DNA from: Carya illinoinensis
Lineage: Eukaryota; Streptophyta; Magnoliopsida; Fagales; Juglandaceae
DNA: 64,000 nt
Direction: 5' to 3'
Assembly (NCBI RefSeq): GCF_018687715.1
Contig: NC_056766.1
Location: forward strand, 8,731,501 to 8,795,500
Shown: piece by piece, positions 56,339 through 64,000 of the stretch
How the letters are laid out: every line of letters starts with the position of its first letter
How positions within the stretch are numbered: the stretch's first letter is position 1
Program-made: the position numbers and the translations under genes
Notes under the pieces: model-generated
The model's database searches: none
What the model was told of the DNA's origin: nothing
What the model saw: only the letters and a program-made list of their open reading frames with translations

Positions 56339-58914
56339 TGTCACAACCCCACCCTATCAAGAGCGAGACCGTAATCCCATACCTATTCTTTTTCCTATTA
56401 TAATAGTAAATTTATTTACAAATGAATTCCCATATTGTTATTAGTATTATTATTATTTTATTAATTTTTTTAAAAGATAATGCGAGACGATTCGAACGCA
56501 TCACGCATAAATTCTAATTTCTAACTGAAAGAAACATCTAATAGACATACTTTTACATTCCTTTACAAAGGACTTTCAGAGTCCGTCATCCATTTATTTA
56601 GCATAACTACTTTAAACAAAAAGTGACTCAATCCCTTCATTCTTTACAAAAGAAAACTAACTTAAAGCATGAGGGGTTTCCATTACCCCACTATATACTT
56701 TATACCCGACGGTATCTTGTCTAGAAGTTAACTCAATAAAACATCCCCGTGTGGGGTCCAACATTAAAATGTAAGAAACATATATCTTCATAAAAAGAAA
56801 CCAAACTACCCATGGACTACTAAACGTTGGCCCCTCCCTCCTCAGAAATACTCAGCTCCTCAATAGATTCATCTGTACTTGGACGTTTAAAACATAAACA
56901 CAAAGTGAGTCTAATACTCAGTAAGCAGTACACCATGCTGTTAACTTAAATAAGCATATAGTACTTTCTTTTAAAAACATGCATCCATAAACCAATACTA
57001 ATTCTGACAATACTTCCATACATATACTTTCTTTATAACATCATACATACACTTACTTCTTACTATTATGTATATACTCACTTCATACTTTCATGCAAAA
57101 TCTTTATTTCTTATTTTCATACATACTTATATATCATATCTTCATGCATACACTTCATTTAATCTTTCACTTTCTTGTGACCAACACACTATTACGCCCC
57201 GTGTGTTGGGGTTAGCGGTCCTATTGGACCTGGATTCCACCCGTGGCCACAGGTTAGGACCCCTTTCTGTCAGGGAGCAGCACTGGATGCACTACCAATA
57301 CTAATTACCTGGCATTGCAATCTGTCTATTTCTTTGATATCATTTTCTTTCATGTGGCCATTACATATTTTCATACATTAATTCATCCCTTTTCTTTCTT
57401 TGAAATCAACATTTTCAATATCTTCCTTAGTCCGATGAATATGTTTTTATTTTGGAGAATAGCATTTTATGTCATGTTTACATATAAATAAAATCTTAGT
57501 TATTTCAAGAAGCATGTATAAAAAATTTCATGACTTAGGATCTACATGCATGCATTACCATATACATATACAATTAATTATAATCGATAGGATACTTAAC
57601 AAGGGCTACCAAAAAAGGCTTGTACATAATATAAACTCATTTATTCTTTAATTAGAGGAACGTATGGAAAGAGATAGAGATATATTCTTCCACAAGAGAA
57701 CTTGGTGTGGGCGCATGGTCATAGCTACTTACCTCGATCCGTTGAACCCCTTTAACTTCAGAAAATCCTAATCCAATAAATAAAAAGTGTGTTAAAACTC
57801 ATCCAACATCCTTTAGATCCCCTTTTTAACGATGGCTAAAAATATTATAAATCTAACATCGTTTTCTACCCTTAATGTTACTTTAAATAACTACCCTCTC
57901 GATAAATCCTTACAAGAGTAATATAAGAAGATAGTTAATTTAGTTAACATAACATCAAAACAACCCTATATATATAATTAATCCCTTAAAACAGAGCATA
58001 TATGTAGATATACAAAACATAACATCAAAACATCCCCATATAAATACTTAATCCCTTAAAACAAAGCATATATGTATATATATAAAACATAACATCAAAA
58101 CATAAACTAAACAATTTAGTTAGCTTCCAAAACCACATAAAATCATATTAAACAATTTACCTTAAGCTCCTAGATTCTTTCAAGAGGTGAAGTGAAGGTC
58201 CAAAGCTTGAAGAAAATGAGAGAAGTTTAATTTCTTGAAGAGGAGAAGAAAAGAGGGAAGTGGCGTTGGCTAGCATGGAAAGAGAGATGAAGAAGACTTG
58301 TTCTTCATTTGTTAGGTGTAGACCGATGGGTTTGAAGGGGTTCATTTGTTAGGTGTAGACCAATGGGTTTGAAGAGAAAATTCTTCATCTATTAGGTGTA
58401 GACTGATGGGTTTGAAGAGGAAATTATTCATCTATTAGGTGTAGACCGATGGGTTTGAATAGGAAATTCTTCATCTATTAGGTGTAGACTGATGGGTTTG
58501 AAGAGTAAATTCTTCATCTATTAGGTGTAGATCGATGGGTTTGAAGAGGAAATTCTTCATCTATTAGGTGTAGACCAATGGTTCATAAGAGAAGAATGCT
58601 TAGTTAAATTTTAGGTCATTAAAAGCTTAAGGAAATGGAGGGTTAGGATTAGATTTAGGAAGATAACTATTCCAATTACCAATCCAATGGTGGGAATCAT
58701 TTGTGCTCTTTCATAAATAATAAAATTTTAGGATTTAAGGAGAAAACACTATAATGCCTTAAAAATCATGAACTTAATTTATTTTAACAACCCACATAAA
58801 AGTAAAAACACACCCATCTAAATAAAATAATACAAATATTTACATGAACATATTTAACTTAAGGAATAAAATAAAATGACGTAAAGACTCACATAGTAAG
58901 ACTAGGGTATTACA
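56339..58914. mobile_element. Solo LTR (2576 bp) of a gypsy-type element
   Basis: It begins TGTCACAACCCC, ends GGGTATTACA, and is flanked by the 5-bp duplication CCCAC (56334-56338 and 58915-58919). Taking it out with one duplication restores the LINE frame across ...RRPT/DSRFWK. It has no internal gag-pol, primer-binding site or second LTR, so it is a solo LTR left by recombination. The terminus type resembles the LTRs at 7442 and 15377, but the body is different. Confidence 0.92.
58304..58592 (+). repeat. About 57-bp minisatellite in the solo LTR
   Basis: Some seven units built on ATTAGGTGTAGACCGATGGG and TTTGAAGAGGAAATTCTTC lie head to tail. The first spacing is shorter (about 40 bp). Units differ by a few substitutions. 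Confidence 0.93.
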
Positions 58915-58919
58915 CCCAC

Positions 58920-59300
58920 GGATTCCCGTTTTTGGAAATCTATTATTTCTGTATTATCAGAAGTTATGGATAATGTAAAGGTTTTGGTAAGGGGTGGTAA
59001 CACTTCTTTCTGGTTTGATAGATGGATATCTTCAGGTTTGCTTTCCGCTAGATTTCATGATATTGCTAATTTGAAATTACGTATTAGTAAATTGTCGTTG
59101 ATTGGATTCTTAAAAGGAAGTGCACGTTGTGGTATCTCTGGGACTTTTGGGATGAGTTATGTGAGGAATTGAGGGGAATGACTTATATGGTTGAACACCA
59201 ATTCAGGGAAGCTAATTTTGCAGCGGATTTTTTAGCTCGTGAAGGAGAGAGGGGGAGGACGGAAAAAATGATAGCATTCAAAGAGGTCCTCTTCTTTTGA
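58920..59300 (+). pseudogene. LINE ORF2, 3' part with internal deletion
   Basis: It continues ORF2 after the solo LTR (DSRFWKSIISVLSEV..., NTSFWFDRW). At about 59115 it jumps to the end of RNase H (WYLWDFWDELCEEL..., HQFREANFAADFLAREG) in another frame. Comparison with the LINE at 45908 shows that over 1 kb is missing. Confidence 0.85.
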
Positions 59301-59658
59301 AAGGCATTGTTCAGACTGATTCTCTGGGCCTTCCTTCTTTTCGTTTCTAGCTGGGTTTGTTTTTTCTTTTTTCTTTGTTTGGTTTTGTGTTGGTTTTTTA
59401 GGCATGTGTTGTTCCTTGTTAAGCATTTTTAGACTTTGGTCTGTTATAGGCTTGTTTAGGTTGGTCTATGGTTTTTTTTCCTCTTGTTTCTTGGGTTTCA
59501 TTTGGGAGGTCTTTTTTTCTTTATCTGTTAACTCCCAGAGGCTGGTTTTGTAACCACGGTTTCCCTCCATCATAAGTGAGGTTTTTTTAATAAACTTGGG
59601 ACGGAGCCACTATTGTACATGTGGCTACCTACTCTTTTTCTTTTTTTTTTTTAAAAAA

Positions 59659-59885
59659 AGGTCTAATCAATGCATCCATGAAAATGCGTGCATCGTGGGC
59701 TATTCCCTCCCACCCAGTATACACATATGTGAACTTCATATCAAAGTCACATGTGCAGAAGATGTTTTGTGCAATCCGGTCATGTCAATTTCTAAGTGCG
59801 TTACCCAGACGAGTGGGTGTAGCAGTTGAGATCATTGTGCCATCCATTGCCCAAAGACAATTCTACAAAATCGGGATTATATAAC
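59659..59885 (-). pseudogene. PIF/Harbinger transposase relic, N-terminal part of the nuclease
   Basis: The minus strand reads CLWAMDGTMIS (first catalytic Asp), then IFCACDFDMKFTYVYTGWEG and IAHDARIFMDALI (second Asp). This is the DDE_Tnp_4 core. At least one stop and a missing glycine-rich segment are seen. It joins 51891-52080 in frame when the second LINE is removed. Upstream N-terminal sequence is not visible, since the hAT element begins at 59946. Confidence 0.88.
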
Positions 59886-59945
59886 GCATCTCAAGCATAA
59901 CATACATTTAACATTATAATTAAGGATAATGATAGGGGTACTACC

Positions 59946-60135
59946 TAGGGGAGAGTATCGGACGGTCCGGACCGGCAAAACCGACCGGACCGGCAATTTC
60001 GGTCCGGACCGAACCGAACCGAACCGGTAGAATGTCCGGTCAGTTTCGATCCTATTTTCTCTGGACCGATAGGTTTCGGTTCGGTCCTGGTCCAGGGGGG
60101 TTTTGCCCCGGACCGGACCGAACCGAACCGAATGA
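59946..60135. repeat. hAT left end, CCGG-rich subterminal repeats
   Basis: Repeated GGACCGG, CGGTCCGG and CCGAACCGAACCG words in both orientations lie within 190 bp of the terminus. hAT transposases bind clustered subterminal motifs, so these are candidate binding sites. The same style of end is found on the MITE at 29308-30183. Confidence 0.8.
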
Positions 60136-60954
60136 ATATTAATATATTTTATTATTTATATAATCTATAATTATTTATAATTTTTATCTTACCTAATAGG
60201 CTAATATTTATCATACTAATTATTAATATATATAATTTTATACTAATACAATAATACTAATATAATAATATTTATACTAACTTACTAAGACTAAGACTAA
60301 ATCACTAACTGTCTATATTAATAAATGACTACTAGTTATTAGTATTACATGATATTTACATCTAGTTATTAGTTATAATTTATAAACTTATAATAAATAA
60401 GTTAATAAATATTACTAATTTACTATATATTAATAGACTAATAGTATTACTATATTAGTATAATAGTCTATTAGTAATTTAGTATATAGTAAATTACTAA
60501 TATATATAATAGTAATTATAGTATACTATTAGTTATATATATTAAATTAATATATTTAAGTTATTATCTATTAGTACTAGTGTAACTACTAACTAGTGTT
60601 ATTACATATTAATATTATTAGTTACTAGTTATTACATCTAGACTATCTAGTTATTAGACTATAGTAAATAAGTTAATAAATATTACTAATTTACTATATA
60701 CTAAATTACTAATAGACTAATAGTATTAGTATAATAGTAAATTACTAAGTTAGTAAATTTCAAAAACAAAAAAAAAAAACTCTCTAAGTTAGTAATAATT
60801 AACTAAATTAACAATTAACTAGTGATTTTTTTAATGATTTAATTAAATAATACACATTAAATAGTTTACCTAATTTTATTTTTACTAACTTAAATATATT
60901 TTTACCAACTTATTAATTTTTTTTTATTGTTTAGAATTAGATTTTAGAAGAAGT

Positions 60955-60998
60955 TATATGGGTTGTGTGAAACGGCGCCGTTTCACGCAACCCATATA
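60955..60998. repeat. 44-bp near-perfect palindrome
   Basis: It is centred on GGCGCC within AAACGGCGCCGTTT, with 22-bp arms and a single mismatched pair. A second, smaller inverted repeat (GAAATTATG / CATAATTTC, 61008-61016 and 61030-61038) with the same GCGCCGTTTCA core follows 10 bp later. It sits in the presumed hAT promoter region. Confidence 0.92.
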
Positions 60999-61253
60999 TT
61001 TTTTTCTGAAATTATGCGCCGTTTCAGCACATAATTTCCCTTTCCCCCCCCCCTCCCCCCCCGATTCCCTCCACTCCTCCTTCAGTCTTCACTCTTCACT
61101 TTCTCTCTCAACTCTCAAGTGAAAAACACGCTCAACGCTCACTTGATTCTACAGACCCTAGCCCCGTGCCGTGCGCATCCCCTCCTAGCCGTAACCCATT
61201 GCCGACGCTATGCAGTTGCCCACTTGCCCCTCCGTCGCATCTCAAACGAGGTG

Positions 61254-61254
<1 letters not shown>

Positions 61255-61308
<54 letters not shown>
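61255..61308 (+). repeat. (CT)n microsatellite
   Basis: About 27 uninterrupted CT units lie directly after AACGAGGTGC, where a GT could serve as the donor of a leader intron ending at 61922. Confidence 0.97.
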
Positions 61309-61310
<2 letters not shown>

Positions 61311-61365
61311 TATTTTTATATCTTACCTATTAGTTATTATTTTTGTTAATTTGCTTGATAGTTGT

Positions 61366-61840
61366 GGATATTAGGCTTGTTTGTGTGCTGGATAGTTGTG
61401 GATTTTAGAGCATTGGCGACTTGTGCCCATTTCTGGAAAACAGATGGGTTCGCTCGAGCCTCGCGTACTTGTCGCTCGAGCGAACCCAGGCAGAGTAGAG
61501 CGCTCGACGCTCGCTCGACTTTTAGCTCGAGCGCTCGACTCTCGCTCGACATTCCGCTCGAGCGAACTCAGGCAGAGTTGAGCGCTCGACTCTCGCTCGA
61601 CATTCCGCTCGAGCGAACTGAAAAATCTTATTTTTTTTATAAAATTATTATTATAAAAATAAATTTATATTATCATTTTGATGAATCAAATGGCTAATCT
61701 AATGTGGGATTATGGATAGAAAGGTCTTAGATTTATGGAAAACTTGTACTTTTCATCAATTTTTGAAGATGGCTTTGATGAAGCCAATGTGGATGCCTGG
61801 ATGGATATTAGGGTTGTTTGTGTGCTGGATAGTGGTGGAT
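61366..61840 (+). repeat. 38-bp direct repeats bracketing a TCGAGCG-rich block
   Basis: A 38-bp unit starting GGATATTAGG lies at 61366-61403 and again at 61803-61840 with two differences. Between them, 61448-61620 is packed with GCTCGAGCG and CGCTCGAC words, including two ~60-bp tandem units around GAACTCAGGCAGAGTTGAGC. GC content is far above the surroundings. Confidence 0.88.
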
Positions 61841-61922
61841 ATTAGGGTTGTTTCTAGGCTACGGACAACCAATTATTCTAGAAAAACTTATTACACTAAT
61901 TGTTGGTTGTTTATTTTTCTAG

Positions 61923-64000
61923 ATGGATTCGTCAACTTCAACCAATGAGGTGCAAGAGTTAATACAAAGCCCTGGTATGCCTCCGCCCCCACCCCCATCC
62001 AATGTAAGTGATAAATCTAACATTGGTGGGTCACAAAGTGGTAGAGTTAGGTCAATGGTTTGGGATCACTTTACAAGAATATCAAAAGGGGATCCCACTA
62101 AACCTAGGGCTGCATGTAATTACTGTGGTGCTTCGTATGCGTGTGATACAAAGATCAATGGTACAAAGTCTATGAAGCATCACATTGAGAAGCAATGTAA
62201 GAAAGGTCCATTTAAGAATACGAAAAAGTCCTAGACGACTCTAGGTTGGAAAATGGAGGGAGGTAGTGGTGGTGGGGGACTTGTGCCCATTTCATTTAGT
62301 GTTGAGGCTTGCTGACAAGCCTTGACAGAGATGATTATTGTTGATGAGTTGCCATTTAGGTTTGTTGAAGGGGAGGGTTTTAGAAAGTTTATGCTTGTGG
62401 TTTGCCCTAAGTGGGTAGGGATTCCATCCCGTTGGACGATTGCGAATGATTGTTTTAATTTGTTTATCAGTGAAAAAAATAAATTAAAAAGTGCTCTTCG
62501 AGGGCAACGAATTTCCCTCACCACGGATACATGGACATCCGTGCAAAATCTTAATTATATGTGTCTCACAGCACATTTTATTGATGATGACTGGAAGCTA
62601 CATAAGAGGATTCTTTCCCTTTCTTTGGTTGAAAATCACAAGGGTGATACACTTGGTAAGGGCATAGAGTTGTGTTTGCATGATTGGGGGCGACCGAAAA
62701 TACTTGCTATCACTCTTGATAATGCAAGTTCTAATAATGGGGTCATTTCTTATTTGAAAAAAAAAACCAAGTATAGGAGGGATACGGTCTTGGAACATGA
62801 ATTCTTGCATGTTCGATGTTGTGCACACATTCTAAATTTAATTGTGCGTGAGGGATTGAAAGAGTATGAGGAGTTTATTGCGAAGGTGAGGGGTGTTGTG
62901 AAGTATGTTAAATCTTCCCCTCAAAGGTGGGATACATTTAAGAAGTGTGTGGCATTGAAAGAGATTAAATGCAAAAGTCATGTTTGCCTAGATGTACCGA
63001 CTAGGTGGAACTCCACCTATCTTATGTTGGAGAGGGCTGGGAAATTTAGAAAAGCTTTTGATCGGTTGGAGGAAGAAGATATGTGCTTTTTAAGTAGTAT
63101 TGGAGATGATGATGATGACGATGATGAAGGTGATGTGGTAACTAGAAGAAAGTCAAAGAAGTTAGGGCCTCCCAATGCATCCGATTGGGATAAGGTACGG
63201 TTGTTTGAGAAGTTTCTTGCATTATTTCATAATGCAACTTTACGCTTCTCGGGGGGTGAGTATGTAACTTGCAATACCTTTTTTTCAGAGTTGGTGAATA
63301 TTAAAAATGCCATTAACATAGATTGTGAAGAAGGAAGTCCCGTGGTGGGATTAATGGCCTCAAATATGAAGAGAAAGTTTGAAAAGTATTGGGAGAATAT
63401 GGATAATCAGAATATGCTGTTGTACGTTGGGATTGTTCTTGATCCTCGTTACAAGATGCGATATCTTGACTTTGGGTTGAGAAAAATGTATGCATATGAT
63501 CAATCAAAAATCATTGATATGAGTTGGAAGATGAAAAATGCATTTATCCGCATGTATGAGGCATACATCCAAAATGAAGAAGGGAATTCTCCTCAACGCA
63601 CAAGTTCCCCACGTGAAGATGCGAGTCCTTCCACAACTCAGTCTACGAATAGACATGCTGCATTGATGGCCCAATTTAAGCAAGAGTTACAGTCAGAAGA
63701 CTCTTTGGAAAGCAGGTCAGAGGTTGATAGATATTTAGCTGAAAAATGTGAGGATGAAGGTGATAATTTTGACCTACTAAATTGGTGGAAGGTGAATTCA
63801 GTTAGATATCGCATACTTTCAAAGGTTGCACGCGATGTACTTGCAATACCGGTATCTACTGTGGCCTCTGAATCTACATTCAGCACTGCGAGTCGTGTAC
63901 TTGACCCTTTCCGAAGTAGTTTAAATCCGATGATGGTTGAGGCTCTCATATGTGCACAAAATTGGCTCTGTTCTTCCTCTACTCCAATAAGCCTTAGGAC
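61923..64000 (+). pseudogene. hAT transposase (RICESLEEPER-like), two nonsense codons, 3' end cut
   Basis: The ATG at 61923 follows TTTATTTTTCTAG, a good splice acceptor for a leader intron. A BED zinc finger (VWDHF at codons 46-50; C65, C68, H85-86, C91) is followed by TAG at 62232-62234 and TGA at 62313-62315, both consistent with C-to-T changes in CAG and CGA. From 62316 the same frame is open to the window end (561 codons). It has catalytic-type acids in TTDTW (about codon 202), LDNAS (about 266) and SESTFS (about 650), a CCAHILNLIV block, an acidic D-run, and the hAT dimerisation block (LNWWK...YRILSKVARDVLAIPVSTVASE). A readthrough product aside, this copy makes only a BED-domain fragment. 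Confidence 0.93.

Larger units (their letters stand above)
52081..59658 (+). mobile_element. Second LINE (L1-type), interrupted by a solo LTR
   Basis: It is flanked by GGTCTAATCA (52071-52080 and 59660-59669), with an A-rich tail before the right copy. It has both ORFs and the GTGAGG-TTTTT-AATAAA 3' UTR pattern shared with the LINE at 45908. A 2.58-kb solo LTR sits at 56339-58914. An internal deletion near 59115 removed the zinc domain and most of RNase H. Confidence 0.93.
59946..64000 (+). mobile_element. Autonomous-type hAT transposon, cut by right edge
   Basis: The left terminus TAGGGGAGAGTATCGGACGG follows GTACTACC, the presumed 8-bp target. The next 190 bp are dense in GGTCCGGACCGG/CGGTCC words, followed by ~600 bp of TA-rich words (60130-60730), a leader region, and a hAT transposase frame from 61923 that runs off the window. 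The right terminus is not in the window. Confidence 0.88.

Noticed and set aside
61119..61697. Frames of 76 and 111 codons over the CT run and TCGAGCG block
   Set aside because: They are low complexity (SLSLSLSL, RSSE repeats) and lie in the presumed hAT leader and intron.
1..64000. tRNA, rRNA or organellar DNA
   Set aside because: I recognised none by reading. tRNA-like words at 3935, 15361 and 36576 are primer-binding sites of retrotransposons.

Overview
The window is nuclear DNA of a flowering plant, almost certainly a woody eudicot. Intergenic DNA is AT-rich. The transposable elements are plant-type: Ty1/copia and chromodomain Ty3/gypsy LTR elements, RNase H-bearing L1-type LINEs, PIF/Harbinger, and hAT with 8-bp target duplications. 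The one intact gene is an intronless G-type lectin S-receptor-like kinase of the ZmPK1-like group. A Fagales-type tree is my guess from the repeat style and is not shown by the sequence. There is no operon-like organisation, and I recognised no rRNA, tRNA or CRISPR array.

Layout. 1-3946 (extending to about 4.4 kb with its LTR) is a Ty1/copia element on the minus strand, cut by the window edge. 4463-7441 plus 20838-22374 is a tandem duplication of about 2.4 kb that copied the upstream region and first ~175 bp of the receptor kinase gene. Copy A ends in a truncated gene start at 6733-6906. Copy B leads into the intact gene at 22187-24604. A 13.4-kb chromodomain gypsy element (7442-20837, minus strand, TSD TAAAA) sits in copy B, 1.34 kb upstream of the kinase ATG. 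Its pol frame has five stop sites. A 106-bp GT-AG segment separates gag from protease and looks like a real intron. Its upstream LTR contains a further 2.7-kb insertion of unknown class.

24.6-36.3 kb is intergenic with insertions: a 614-bp hAT MITE, an antisense LINE 3' fragment, a LINE RNase H fragment split by two MITEs (9-bp and 8-bp TSDs), a dispersed duplication, a 1.6-kb poly(A) retroposon with a 13-bp TSD, and a hAT-like sequence carrying an EF-hand (calmodulin-like) gene fragment. 36383-40898 is a complete but dead copia element (LTRs 193/194 bp, TSD ATTAG) inside a MITE. 41.0-44.3 kb holds little that I recognise. 44337-44673 is a GRF zinc-finger pseudogene.

45.4-59.9 kb is one PIF/Harbinger transposase relic split by two LINEs (45908-51890 and 52081-59658). 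The second LINE carries a 2.6-kb solo LTR (TSD CCCAC). From 59946 to the right edge is a hAT element with a RICESLEEPER-like transposase. Its frame is open apart from two nonsense codons, and it is cut by the window end. The 876-bp MITE at 29308-30183 looks like an internally deleted relative of this hAT.

The receptor kinase is the only gene likely to make its normal product. The rest is a layered record of insertions whose order can be read from target-site duplications and from reading frames that rejoin across insertions. I found no convincing undescribed functional system. The most unusual items are the gag-pro intron, the kinase 5' tandem duplication with its leftover 52-codon secreted-type ORF, the captured EF-hand fragment, and the nested order of events.
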